Positions 1 to 11,254 of a DNA stretch of 64,000 bases are shown here, piece after piece. The notes under the pieces are model-generated. The model was not told where the DNA came from. It was given only the letters and a program-made list of their open reading frames with translations, and searched no databases. Made by a program: the position numbers and the translations under genes. The DNA lies in assembly GCA_963693315.1 (NCBI GenBank), contig OY856188.1, positions 157,436,018-157,500,017 of the forward strand, in the 5' to 3' direction. This DNA comes from Diogma glabrata. Lineage: Eukaryota > Arthropoda > Insecta > Diptera > Cylindrotomidae. The first letter of the stretch is position 1. Each line of letters starts with the position of its first letter.

Positions 1-784
1 GGTGATCAACCCCAGTTGTTGCAATCTCAAATTGCATCTTAAATATCTGATACGATGTAGATCCATCAAATGCGGGTGTTTTCACTCTAGCTGGAGCTGA
101 AGCAGTTGATGGATTGATCATGTTACCTGACTTCACTTGTGCTATTTCTTGGCGGAACTCACTCGAAAGTTGGCGGAATTCACTCAAAAGTTTGCGTAAT
201 TTCTCTTGTTCTTCGGTAACTGTCCGCAGCTCCCTTTCCATGTTGTTGATTTTAACCTCCGCACTGGATATACGTGACTCGATTACTTCACGTAGTTGTT
301 GTTGATCTAATTTTTGTTCCGCTGCCAGTTCCTCTTGTCGGGCTTTTTGTTCTGCTGCCAGTTTCTCTTGTCGGGCCATCATAACAGAAAGTTGTTGTTG
401 TTGGTTGTTTCCTTGTTTGGCCATCATATCAGCAAATTGTTGTTGTTGCTCTACTTTTTGTTCTGCTGCCTGTTTCTCTTGTCGGGCCATCAGATCAGCA
501 AGTTGTTGTTGTTGCTCTAATTTTTGTTCTGCCGCCAGTTTCTCTTGTCGGGCCATCATTTCTTTTATCAACACCATCATCGGATCAATTGCTGGGGCAT
601 TCTGAGCTGGAGCTTCTTCCGACTCTACTTCTATGACCTCTGTGTTTTGGCCTGCTTCTTCTAAAACTTTACGCAGCCGGAATGCAAGTTCTGCCTTCGT
701 TCCATGGATTGGAGCATTCCTTTTCTTCAACTCATCCTTCAGCTGGGTCTGGCTGAGATCACTAATATTTACTGTCTTGACCAT
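1..784 (-). CDS. LTR-retrotransposon Gag, N-terminal part (SAP domain plus Gln-rich coiled coil)
   Basis: Reading the minus strand from an ATG at 784, the frame stays open to the window edge, so the 3' part lies outside. Residues about 8-38 (ISDLSQTQLKDELKKR and following) resemble a SAP DNA-binding motif, seen at the N-terminus of several arthropod retrotransposon Gags. Next come at least four imperfect copies of a unit reading MARQEKLAAEQK, each followed by a Q-run, then a heptad-rich coiled coil. The segment ARVKTPAFDGSTSYQIFKMQ near the window edge is typical of the start of a Gypsy-type capsid region. A tRNA-Leu-type primer site sits 11 bp upstream of the ATG, confirming orientation. Gypsy assignment is inference, because no pol is in view. 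Confidence 0.75.
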   Translation of the reverse strand, partial: MVKTVNISDLSQTQLKDELKKRNAPIHGTKAELAFRLRKVLEEAGQNTEVIEVESEEAPAQNAPAIDPMMVLIKEMMARQEKLAAEQKLEQQQQLADLMARQEKQAAEQKVEQQQQFADMMAKQGNNQQQQLSVMMARQEKLAAEQKARQEELAAEQKLDQQQLREVIESRISSAEVKINNMERELRTVTEEQEKLRKLLSEFRQLSSEFRQEIAQVKSGNMINPSTASAPARVKTPAFDGSTSYQIFKMQFEIATTGVDH

Positions 785-794
785 TGTTTCAATA

Positions 795-812
795 ATCCCA
801 CTTCTGACACCA
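795..812 (-). promoter_or_regulatory. Primer binding site, tRNA-Leu type
   Basis: The minus strand reads TGGTGTCAGAAGTGGGAT, complementary to the 3' end of tRNA-Leu species including CCA. It lies between the Gag start (784) and a probable LTR end (814), as expected for an LTR element running right to left. Confidence 0.75.
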
Positions 813-813
813 C

Positions 814-1243
814 TGTAACGACTCTTCGTTGGTTCTTTTAGATTATTGAGCAAATACGACAGTAAAAAGACAGATCTTTAGTTAACAGAATCTCAAACTT
901 TATTTATCAACCAGTTACAGCAACTTCCGATTTTAATTGCAATAAATTCCAGGGTCTCCAATTTATGCACGATGAACTTCACCGCTTTTCCACCATTTGA
1001 ATCAATAATATTCGGAATCGTAAAATCTGTATTTACTATTCCACTAAGTTCAAATTCTTTTACTATTAGTACCCAGGCTCAAGTACCACCGATTATTCCT
1101 TATACTTGCGAATATTTAATAACACTTTTAATTGCAAAATTAAAACTGACTATGTGATATTTTTGTTTGCTTATTTATATCGAAAAATAAATAAATCGAA
1201 ACTTCTATAATCCACTAGAAATCAATACTACGTAGTCCGTACA
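814..1243 (-). repeat. Probable 5' LTR of the minus-strand element
   Basis: On the minus strand this block would start TGTACGG and end GTTACA, one base before the primer site, matching TG...CA LTR ends. The inner border is supported by the PBS. The outer border at 1243 is a guess because the second LTR is outside the window. Confidence 0.45.
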
Positions 1244-1848
<605 letters not shown>

Positions 1849-1870
1849 GATATGAGATATAACGAAAACG

Positions 1871-2825
1871 ACCGGCACTCTCACGGTCGCATTTGTTGAG
1901 GTAGATCAAAAAAATTTTCTGCAAATGTGTGTTCTATTAATATCTCACGAGCTCGTGAATCAGCAAAATCCGACACGTGGTTAAGGAACTAGAGCCTTTT
2001 TTCTAAAAAAAATTGCTTTTTTAAGACCGGATATTAATATTTTAAAAAATTAACAAATTTAGAATTTTTTGAATCTTTTTTATCAATTTGTTATTAAAAT
2101 AGACCTCTGCAGTTAGAGGTTCCTGAGTAAGTAAAGTTCCTCCAACAAAAAAGTTTGCAACAAAAAATTTTTTTTTTAAACAACCGGCACTCTCGTGGTC
2201 GCATTTGTAAGGCCAGATCAAAAAACATTTTTTAAAAACGTGCGTTTTATTAATATCTTGAACAAGTTCGTAAATCAGCCAAATCCGACACAGGGTAAAG
2301 AAACTAGAGGCTTTATACTAGAAAAAAACTCTGTTTTTTAGACCCGTAATAACGGCCGTTTAGATTCTAAAATTTTTAAAAACTTCATAAACTTAGAATC
2401 TGTGAAACCTTTTTAATCAGTTTCTTTCAAAAAAAAGTCTTCTGCAGTTGGAGGTTTTTGAGTGAGCGGCTCCAACAAAAAAGCTGGTAAAACACAAAAT
2501 GCGTTTGAATCAACCGGCACTCTCACGGTCGCATTTGTAGAGCCAGATCAAAAACCCTTCCGTAAACATGTGTGTTTTATAAATATCTTGGACAAGTTCG
2601 TAAATCAGAAAAATCTGACACATGGTTAAGGAACTAGAGGCTTTATACTAGAAAAAAATTCGTTTTTTTAATCCGTTATAACGGCCGTTTGGATACTAAT
2701 ATTTTTAAAAACTTTAAAAATTTAGAATCTGTAGAAACATTTTAAACCGTTTCTTATAAATATAAACCTCTGCAGTTAGAGGTTTTTGACTTGTTGGCTT
2801 CAACAAAAAAGTTTGCAACAATCCA
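1871..2825. repeat. Satellite-like tandem repeat, three units of about 310-330 bp
   Basis: Three diverged head-to-tail units start with ACCGGCACTCTC at 1871, 2183 and 2513 (periods 312 and 330). Each contains in the same order a GGTCGCATTTGT box, an AATATCT block, an AGTTCGTAAATCAG-like block, a GGAACTAGAG-like block and a CTGCAGTT(A/G)GAGG block. No open frame is conserved. The array abuts the (TA)n tract. Confidence 0.85.
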
Positions 2826-3216
2826 TAACTACAATTTCCAAAAACCTTATAACAGTCAATTAAAAAAAATAAAAAGGTTTGAATAGAAGAAATTAATTTT
2901 TTTTCTTAGAAATAAACTATTATGATATTTTGCAGTAATTGGACGACATATGATATAGCGTAGGTTTATGTCATAAATTGTCACACACATATTCTGTGGT
3001 AGATTTGATATTTGTTTGTTGCAAAATTGGATAGATATGGTTTTGCTTATATGTAGCTAATTTTCTTTTTAAAATTTGTTCGATATCTGTTTGAAATTAG
3101 TTTGTGTTGTTTAAACTAATCTGATACATCAGATTCTACTGGCACACAAAACTGTCTGATCTCGAAATCTACCTATTTCTAGCGGATATACGTGCCGCTT
3201 GGACTTTTTTTTTTTT
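2826..3216. other. AT-rich DNA, no gene seen
   Basis: No open frame of note and no repeat shared with the rest of the window. A short palindromic motif, CTGATACATCAG, lies near 3120. It ends in a T-run that abuts the left inverted repeat at 3217. Confidence 0.4.
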
Positions 3217-3996
3217 TTGTTTTACGTTTTGTTATGTTCGTAGTCGTGTGAAGCGATTTGAATGAAATTTAAATTATGTATTTAGTTTTTAAAGAAAATT
3301 TTTTGTTTACATTTTATTTTAGGAAGCAATTTTAAATTATGATAAAGATTTAATTTTTTATCAAAAAATTAGAGAAAATTTAGTAAAATATTTATTTATG
3401 ATTTTAGTGAATGAAAAGTTCGAATTATTTTGAATGATTTTCGAAACAATTTTTATTAGATTTAAATAATAACAATTATTGATACAAGTAGCATAACGGA
3501 AATATTTTGAGTTTAGTTTTTAATTGTTTTTATAGTTTTTTTATAATACAAAAAAATGACAATTTTCGAAAAATCAGTTGGAAGCACTAGCAGATCTCAG
3601 TAATTGGGGATCCTGTTTTAGTTGCAACGCTAGATAGATGGGTAACTTACCCAGAAAGACGCGGTGCGCTAAAATCTTTTTACAGGACTAACTATTCTAA
3701 GCGTATTAGATAAGCAAGAACTTTATGATGTCCTCGATGAGTGGTTATACCACCGTTACTCGGTCGTCAGATCCTCGTCAGTTAACCAGCAGGGTGCATG
3801 GCGGGCAGGTGAGTAAGGCGTTTGAGCTAGCTTTTAGATAGCTCCTTGCACTCCATGGGGTTTTGGATTAAAATAGGTTCTGGTTTTGGATAAGATTGGT
3901 AAGGAAAATGTTTTGACTCGGGTTTGTTAGTAAAAAAATTCAAAATTTCATTCAAATCGCTTCACACGACTACGAACATAACAAAACGTAAAACAA
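3217..3996. repeat. Element bounded by perfect 54-bp inverted repeats
   Basis: The 54 bases at 3217-3270 (starting TTGTTTTACG) are the exact reverse complement of 3943-3996, separated by 672 bp. This is far beyond chance and suggests the ends of a MITE or foldback-type element, or an inversion scar. No convincing target duplication is visible. The left repeat is preceded by a T-run. The interior is AT-rich except for a more GC-rich block at about 3590-3860 that holds exon-like signals. Confidence 0.75.
3686..3808 (+). other. Possible exon fragment with splice signals (coding part 3725-3808)
   Basis: A pyrimidine-rich stretch ending CTTTTTACAG at 3676-3685 resembles a 3' splice site, and CAG|GTGAGT at 3808/3809 is a near-consensus donor. 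Between them an ATG at 3725 opens 28 codons (starting MMSSMSGYTTVTRSS) that reach the donor exactly in phase 0. Base composition is less AT-rich than the surroundings. I do not recognise the peptide. It could be a first coding exon of a host gene, a gene fragment captured inside the inverted-repeat element, or chance. Confidence 0.3.
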
Positions 3997-4206
3997 TACG
4001 AAATTTAAATCGTTTTTCAATCAACAAAAATTCTGATTTGTCCTTTCCAAAAAAATATGGTTAAAAACAATGGTTTTGTTTATGAACGTTCTACATAAAT
4101 ACATTTATAAAAACAATAATAATCATAAAGATATAAGAATAAATAGAAACCAAAAAAATGAAAACGTTAAACTTTATACTCATTTATATTCATGAGTACA
4201 GGTGTC

Positions 4207-5109
4207 ACTACCCAGTTAGAAGTGTTATCAATCAGTTATTGATAAATATTCGATAATGCAGCAGCGACATATTGATAGCGCGTTATCGACATCATATAGG
4301 AATCTCATCGATAATTTTTGTTCTAATCTGTGGCACCACATTATCGACGAAAACTATCAATAACAAACCCGTTAGATGTTATCAATACCATTACAATCCA
4401 CATAATTGAGAATATCATCAATAACTGTTATTGAAAACGTTGTTGAAACCATGATGTGATAATACATCTAAGGTCTTAAAACAAATAATAATTAAAAAAC
4501 GGGGTGGTTTTAATATCATATAAATTTAATTTTATTCTAATTTTAATAAAGTATAATAATTTAATAAACTTTTTCTTAATTAGTCCGCACTGAATTGTTT
4601 AATTTTATTATTACGCTGTTTAATTCTGGACATGGATTAAACCTCGGTCTATTTACCATCATTCTATAAATAAATAAATAAAAACAATTTTAAAATAAAA
4701 TATATCATTATATATAACTATTATATATTTGTATGGAATTGAAATAATAATACGTTTAAAATATACGTTTCGAATCTCTAGCCTAAAATTAAAATAAATA
4801 TATATATTTCTTATGTGTAAACAATATTATCAGTTCTATATTTTTATTTGTTTGGAATATCACATTTAGTTAAATTTAAGGCTTTTTTATGATAATAATA
4901 ATAATTACAATAATATATACCTTAATTAATTTATATAATTCACAAACAATCACTTATGAAAATAAAACATTACAAAAATGTCCAACTATTGTTTAAAAAA
5001 TTAAGAAAAAACGCACATACCCAATTTATATTATATTAATGTCTTTTTCCCGCACGTCGATAACAACATCAATAACGCATGTTATCGATATTGGATTTTT
5101 AAGTGGGTA
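4207..5109. repeat. Possible degenerate MITE with TATCGAT/TTATTGAT-rich ends
   Basis: The left edge (CACTACCCAGTTAG at 4207) and the reverse complement of the right edge (CTACCCACTTAAAA from 5109) share CTACCCA and a following GTTATTGA motif. Both ends are packed with variants of TATCGATA and GTTATCAAT. No clear target duplication, and the interior is plain AT-rich DNA without coding potential. Confidence 0.35.
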
Positions 5110-5641
5110 GATAGTTAATATCCAAAAGTAAAATAAAAAAACATTCCCAAATTTTTGTTCTTTTTCATTTGTCTTATATTATTATTAGCGTTGCCACTTG
5201 GATACATTTGTATCCATTTGGATACATTATTTGAAAAATTTATTAAATGGATACTGGATACAAAAAAATCACAAAACTGCTAGAATGGATACATTTCATT
5301 AATATGCCTTTAGCTGTGTTGGATTTCCAAAAACTTTGAAAATGTTTATGAAATTTGTTATATTGTTCGTCTATTCTCTTTTTGTGAAAGAAAAAGTATC
5401 AGAAATTGTCGTGCAGTGTAACCTTAGAGTATATATAAATATAGAGAGAACATAACTTTAAAATTGTATGAAGAGAGACATAAGAAATCGTGTTTGCTAA
5501 TATGTCATATTCAATTTCTCATTTCGCCATTTGCATTTCTGTTTATTTACAACAACCAACTATTGTATTAAATTATAAATTAAAAACAATTAAATAATTT
5601 AAAACGAAACAAAAAGTACAATCTATTATTTTTAGTTGTGC

Positions 5642-7009
5642 GACCAACTGCTCGCTCTAACATCCTATATCGAAGCTGGGTATCAAAAACAACTAAAAAC
5701 AGGCGCAGTATTCATCGATCTTACTGCAGCATATGACACGGTCTGGCGAATTGGGATTATATATAAGCTGTTCAATGCAATACCTTGTAGCACCATCTCG
5801 CGTTTAATTAACAACATGCTGAGTAATCGTGTATTCACAGTTCATCTAAATAATTCCTGCAGTAGGTCTAAAATGCTTAACAATGGTTTACCACAGGGTT
5901 CCGTCCTGGCGCCATTACTTTTTAATCTGTACATTCATGACATTCCTGACACAACATCAAAGAAATTTGGGTACGCGGATGATTGGACCCTGGCCACTCA
6001 AAACAAAGACATGGGTGTTTTGGAGGATTTGCTCTCAACTGACCTAGCTATAATGAATGACTATTTTCGAACGTGGAGTTTATTTCCCAATCTAAGTAAA
6101 ACCGAGAGCTCCTGTTTCCACTTAAACAACAAACTGGCAAAACACGAACTATCAGTGTTATTTAACGGCACTGTCATTAAATACAATCAACAGCCAAAGT
6201 ACCTGGGCATTACTCTCGATAGAACTCTTTCTTTTAAACTCCACCTAGAAAATACGTCACAAAAACTTAAAACGAGAAACAATATATTGCACAAACTGGC
6301 AGGCTCTACATGGGGTGCTACTCCAGCTACCCTCCGAACAACTGCTCTAAGTCTGGTTTACTCAGTGGCTGAGTATGGCGCACCAGTCTGGTTGAATAGC
6401 ACACATACTCAAAAAGTTGACTGTCAGCTGCATGCTACGATGCGTACTATAAGTGGTACTATCAGATCCACCCCTTTGCCTTGGCTCCCTGTGTTAAGCA
6501 ATATCGCTCCACCTGCACTCAGACGCTCGCATGCTCTCATGCGTGAACATAAAAAGGTAACCAACAAAACCACGTTACCCTTGCACGAATATTACGGTGA
6601 CCACACTCGTTGTCGATTGAAGTCAAGAAAGCCTCCACATAAAACTGCCAGCAACCTGCTGGCAACTGATTTTAATATCTTGGATGCCTGGGACACCTCC
6701 TGGCAACATTACAACACAACTGGCCTTTCTATTACTAACCCGACTTCTACCCAACCTGGTTTCGATTTGCCACGTCATACCTGGACTACATTAAACCGAA
6801 TAAGAACGAACCATGGACGTTGCGCTGATTCTTTCTACAAGTGGGGCATTTCAGAGTCCCCTGAGTGTGACTGCGGCGCTCCACAACAAACTATAAAACA
6901 CATTGCAACTGTGTGTCCAATTCGACGTTACAATGGCAACATCTCAGACATCCATTTGGCAACTCCCGATGTAGTAGCATGGATAGACTCGCTCGATGTA
7001 AACATCTAA
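5642..7009 (+). CDS. LINE reverse transcriptase, C-terminal two thirds (5'-truncated)
   Basis: The frame is open across the whole truncated insert but has no natural start; the first residues follow directly from the target duplication. RT motifs in order are FIDLTAAYDTVW (motif A), GLPQGSVLAPLLFNLYI (motif B), YADDW (catalytic motif C), then a thumb with KYLGITLDR. The C-terminal part has a Cys/His cluster, CDCGAPQQTIKHIATVC, of the kind that ends Jockey/CR1-type LINE proteins. Endonuclease and the RT N-terminus are absent. Together with the copy near 33130-36360 it defines one LINE family in this genome. It is not expected to be expressed. Confidence 0.85.
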   Translation, partial: DQLLALTSYIEAGYQKQLKTGAVFIDLTAAYDTVWRIGIIYKLFNAIPCSTISRLINNMLSNRVFTVHLNNSCSRSKMLNNGLPQGSVLAPLLFNLYIHDIPDTTSKKFGYADDWTLATQNKDMGVLEDLLSTDLAIMNDYFRTWSLFPNLSKTESSCFHLNNKLAKHELSVLFNGTVIKYNQQPKYLGITLDRTLSFKLHLENTSQKLKTRNNILHKLAGSTWGATPATLRTTALSLVYSVAEYGAPVWLNSTHTQKVDCQLHATMRTISGTIRSTPLPWLPVLSNIAPPALRRSHALMREHKKVTNKTTLPLHEYYGDHTRCRLKSRKPPHKTASNLLATDFNILDAWDTSWQHYNTTGLSITNPTSTQPGFDLPRHTWTTLNRIRTNHGRCADSFYKWGISESPECDCGAPQQTIKHIATVCPIRRYNGNISDIHLATPDVVAWIDSLDVNI

Positions 7010-7203
7010 TGTTCAAATGTTCTGCCCAATGTTCAAATATTTTACTTTTTAATTTACTTAAAAGACACGCAATCAAATCGATTGTAAGTTCATTTAATGT
7101 GTATCCATGTATTGTTTTAGGTAGATTTCATAGAGGAGTCTACCTATTTTTAAGTTTAATTTTTTAATGTGTCACAAAAAAAACCATACGCTAAATAAAA
7201 ATA
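5642..7203 (+). mobile_element. 5'-truncated LINE, family B copy 1, with 8-bp target duplication
   Basis: AGTTGTGC occurs at 5634-5641 and again at 7204-7211, directly flanking the insert. Sequence from 5642 to about 7199 matches the second copy at 34771-36358. Both end with the same 3' terminus, CGCTAAATAAA. The 5' break falls inside the reverse transcriptase, as in abortive target-primed reverse transcription. The insert lies inside the hAT-like element 5187-8237, so it is the younger of the two. Confidence 0.85.
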
Positions 7204-7521
7204 AGTTGTGCTAATTTTTATAAAATGAATAAAAATTAGCAATACGAGAGTATTTTACATTTATTGTGTTATTTCCAGTGATTTTATAATAGTGAACATT
7301 TTATTATTTTATAATGCAAATGTGCAAATATTTAAGTTATGTATACATCCTGAAAGTATATTATGAAAACTAGCTGGCGACCAACTTTTCATTATTGTGT
7401 AGTTTATTTTTAATAGATAAAAGATTAAAATTTATATATTTGGTTAGAATCAAATCCTAATCTGTCATTTTTCTTATTTCTTTTTATATAGTAGCAGTGA
7501 GGGAGAAACTATTATTTTTTT
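7204..7521. other. Non-coding interior of the hAT-like element
   Basis: AT-rich DNA between the LINE's 3' target duplication and the decayed frame. Nothing recognised. Confidence 0.4.
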
Positions 7522-8023
7522 GTGGTAGGTTTTTTTCTTATAGATTTAAAAGAAACTCGCAATAATTGTACAATTTTGAATCAAATGAAAAATTTATGCA
7601 CGTCTTTGGGAAGACAAACCGGTTTCTCTCTCAGAGAAATAAAGGAAAACAAACAAACAAAAAAACGATTTGACAGAAGATCAATCACGATTAATATTAG
7701 TTATGGTGGTCGGTTGAGTGTAACTAATTTTAAACAGTTTTTGAAAATCGATCCCATTTCTTTTAATAATTTAAATAAAAATCGATTTAAAAATCATTTT
7801 ATACAATTTTATAGACCCTTATCGTTTCTTAAATCTGAGGAATGTAAATGAACTAGGTTTTGAAAATGAAGAAAACCATATACAATTGTCTGAAATAAGT
7901 ATAGGATATGCAGTACAATCATTTTTAGCATGCAATAAACTGGAAAACGAGGAATTTTTGGAGGTGACAAAAACTGTGCAAAAAATGTATAAGGAATTTA
8001 TTCATCAAATAAAACACATATAA
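7522..8023 (+). pseudogene. Decayed reading frame inside the hAT-like element, possible transposase end
   Basis: An open stretch of 109 codons (7522-7851) is continued after a frame change near 7845 by another open stretch to a TAA at 8021. Together they would give about 165 residues, Asn/Lys-rich, including IDPISFNNLNKNRF and ISIGYAVQSFLACNK. I recognise no catalytic motif. The position, between the LINE insertion and the right TIR, suggests the tail of a former transposase. Confidence 0.35.
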
Positions 8024-8245
8024 AAATCATCAGTTAAAAATTTGAATTAAGGTGATTTTTTTGTTGTTATATTATAAATAAATGTGATCAGGATACTGAA
8101 TTGTACTAAACATATATTGTAATTAGTCCTTTAGCAATATGAAATAATCATGTTTCATTTTTTCAAAAAAGTGGATACATTTGGATACATTTTTTTATAA
8201 AATTGGATACATTTTAATTTTTTTGAGTGGCAACGCTGTATTATT

Positions 8246-10277
8246 TGTCTATATGGTAAAAGATATTAACAAAAATATAAACGTTGGGACAAAACGGATG
8301 TTAAAAAGAATTTAATCATGGAGACAATATTATTAAATTATTATACATATTTTGAAGATGCATTTTAGAGGATTATAGAGGTTATGAAAAAAAGGTGTAA
8401 CAGGTATTAAACCCATTTAATGTTTGTCGGAAGTATTTAATGAAAAAAACAATTGAAGATGCGTAATTAAAATTAATATTAAAAGAAAATAGTTTATGGG
8501 ATCAAATTTGTTGCATGGGATGATATTTGTTGAAATATTTTATGATAAGGATTATCCTTAATTTTAAATAAAAGAAATGGTCTATGACAAAAGAATCTAG
8601 GCGACGTCATGCGAGATATAAATTGGAGCATGACACAGGGTTGTGTTAAAAAAATTTCACGCTGTTTCTTCAATTTTTTTTTTATTTATCGTTAATTATA
8701 ATATGGATAAAGACACCGTCAAGCTTAACGTGGGTTTTGGAATGCTAAAAATTATTAATTTGACACGTGTGTTGATGATGGTAGCTATTTCAACTGGATA
8801 TTGAGTGTGATTAACGGAGGAATAATAATAATATTTTTTGTAGTAGTTAAATTTAATTTAGTAATAACTTTAGTAGTTCTTGTATTTATGTAGATATATA
8901 GATTACGGTGTCAAAAATAAGGGAAACTTCTCTTCGATGGACACCAAGTGAGATACCAAATTTTTTTTATAATACAACCATGTTCAGTTATGTTTTAAGT
9001 TAGCGGTGTACTACTGATTATTGCATTAGTATTTAATTATTAAAGTTATTTAGTGCTTTGTTGCTTATCAGCAAAGTTATTTTTTCTGAATTTATATATA
9101 ATTATTAAGGTTATTTAGTACTTTTTTGCTTAAAGTGAATTCATTAATATGATAGAAGAACCTATATAATTGTATAATTATTTAAATGACCGACTCAATT
9201 TTCGAAGCAAATTTTATTCAATCCTTGTTTTTCAAGAAGGCTTTCGTGTAAATAGTTAATGCTATTAATAAATGCATCAGATCATAAATAATTACATTGA
9301 TGTATTTCTCTTTATCTCTACTTGAGAAATGAATAATTGTGATTTATGAGTTTTAAGGGTTGTCTCATTCTCAAAGCCAGTTATGTTATAGGACGGATAT
9401 GTTTTTGGACTTGAGTATCAACTTAATTAAAGTAGGTGAGATCTGTTTGTGTGTTTTTTCTGTTGTTTTTTCCTGGTTTTTGTGTTTTTTTTTCAGTTCA
9501 GTTGTTTCCTGATTGATGATATGTAAGTGAAGCAGAACAATTTAATCCACAAGGATGAGGCGAACCTAAAATCCATTCTATACCCAGAGTCAACTGCCGG
9601 TAAATGTGTTCTGTATTCTGTCTATCAATTCTCACAGGGAAATTCTGTTAATATTTCGGTTGTTTTCGGCTATTATAAATAGTCTACAATAAACGAATCA
9701 TTACATATTTAATAAATCAATTTGTTATTTGCAGCAAAGTTTATTCCCGCCATATATATGTGTGTCGCTTAATCGGAGATGATACCATAATGTTACACAT
9801 AAAAATGTTTGTACGTTTAGCGAATTTTACTCAACATAAAAATTTTAATTGCTTTTATCCTTTTGAAGAGTTTTTATGATAAGAATTTTCCAATTTTTTA
9901 CGTAGCTTGTTTTTTATGTAGTTTAAAATACTAATACTCTTTTGAAAAAAATAAATACATAAAATTTTTTATTAAATATTTTAATCCTTTTAGTACTCAC
10001 AACATATAACACAAATCTTTAATTTCTATATTTTTATTACGATGTCAACGTAGCTTGTGTTGGTTGTGGATTTTAATTTTGATGTTTCAGATTTCTTTTG
10101 AGAATTATAAGCTTAAGATTTATGGGATTCATTTTTATAATATAGAAAATGTTGAGTTTTTTTATAAATCACTGACAAGGTTTAACTTTGATAAACTTGC
10201 TTAACATGTATAATCAATAAAAAGGTTTAATATAATAGATTCAATATGAATAACGTGCATAAATTTGTGAATTTGTA
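8246..10277. other. 2.0 kb AT-rich DNA without a recognised gene
   Basis: Only short spurious frames. A local duplication of about 33 bp (ATTATTAAAGTTATTTAGT near 9035 and AATTATTAAGGTTATTTAGT near 9098) is the only structure I see. Confidence 0.4.
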
Positions 10278-10368
10278 TTGATGCTTAGTGTTGTGTGCTG
10301 AGTATCCTTATCAACTGAACTTCGAAACCAAGCACCAAAGTTCGATTCCTAGTCAAGCCTAATTGTTT
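10278..10368 (+). repeat. tRNA-derived SINE-like remnant
   Basis: AGTTCGATTCC at 10339-10349 fits the Pol III B box. About 50 bp upstream lies an A-box-like TTAGTGTTGTGTGCTG. No full cloverleaf can be formed, so this is a tRNA-like promoter head of a SINE or an old pseudo-tRNA. Confidence 0.4.
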
Positions 10369-11254
10369 TTAAGCGAAACTATAACAAATAACAACTAACC
10401 GGTTTTTCAGTTAACCTGGAGTAAACCAATATGGAATATGAGGTGCGTTTGATTGGACTGAAATAACTGAAAAAACAACAACAGCATACAATTTTTCAGT
10501 TGTTTTAGTTGCTTCAGTGCAAAGCGTACACGGTTATGATTGTTAGAGGCATGATGAAAGTTGGTAAGTGAAAATTGACCATAAAATTGGTTGATTCAAA
10601 ACTTACACTACTTAACAAGCCGGGAAGTATACAAACATTTTAAGGCATAAGAAGCCAGATCGGATATTATTTAGTCGGATATTTTTTTAGATTTAGTTGT
10701 CTATATAAATAAATATATTAAATAATATGTTTCCTTAGATTAACATGATAATGCCTTTGTGACGAAATATTATTGGTTGAAATAAAATTTGTTAATTTAA
10801 TATTATTCTAAGATTTATTTATTATTAAGTGGCTGATAAAAGGTGCAAGCAAAATATTTATATAGCAATTAATTTCAGAATATTTTGACACCGGTTTTTA
10901 ATTATTTAAAAGTGTGATTTAACAGGTAAGTATTACATAATGCAAAATTAAGGAATTGAGCAGAGATTGTTTTTAGACCAGTGCAGATACCTTAAAAACA
11001 GTCAAAAATGGAAAAAATTAGTAACATCTTGAAAACTTTTGGATAAGGAAGAAAATATTGCGCAAATGGTGCGAAACATAAACTAAAGGTGATCTGAGTT
11101 ACGAGGGTGAAATGGGATGAGCTTTTAGAGGTAGAAAATGGTTTTTACAAATTTTCTCACAAATTTTTTCGCTGTTGTTGGAAACAATATGATGGTATTT
11201 TTGGTCGTTGCAGACAACGACTTGGATGGCAAAACTTTCATTCTTCACTCAAAA
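10369..11254. other. AT-rich DNA without a recognised gene
   Basis: No long frame on either strand and no repeat shared with the annotated elements. Confidence 0.4.

Larger units (their letters stand above)
5187..8237. mobile_element. hAT-like DNA transposon with 12-bp TIRs, interrupted by a LINE
   Basis: Both ends read AGCGTTGCCACT inward (5187-5198, and the reverse complement ending at 8237). The outside 8-mers are TTATTATT (5179-5186) and GTATTATT (8238-8245), a 7/8 match consistent with an 8-bp duplication. Both subterminal regions repeat GGATACATTT (5197-5290 and 8172-8215), as in transposase-binding arrays. The interior holds a truncated LINE (5642-7203) and a decayed reading frame (7522-8023). 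The family is inferred from TIR style and TSD length only. Confidence 0.6.

Noticed and set aside
314..605. Plus-strand Cys/Leu/Ser-rich frames
   Set aside because: Antisense shadow of the Gln-rich Gag coiled coil on the minus strand.
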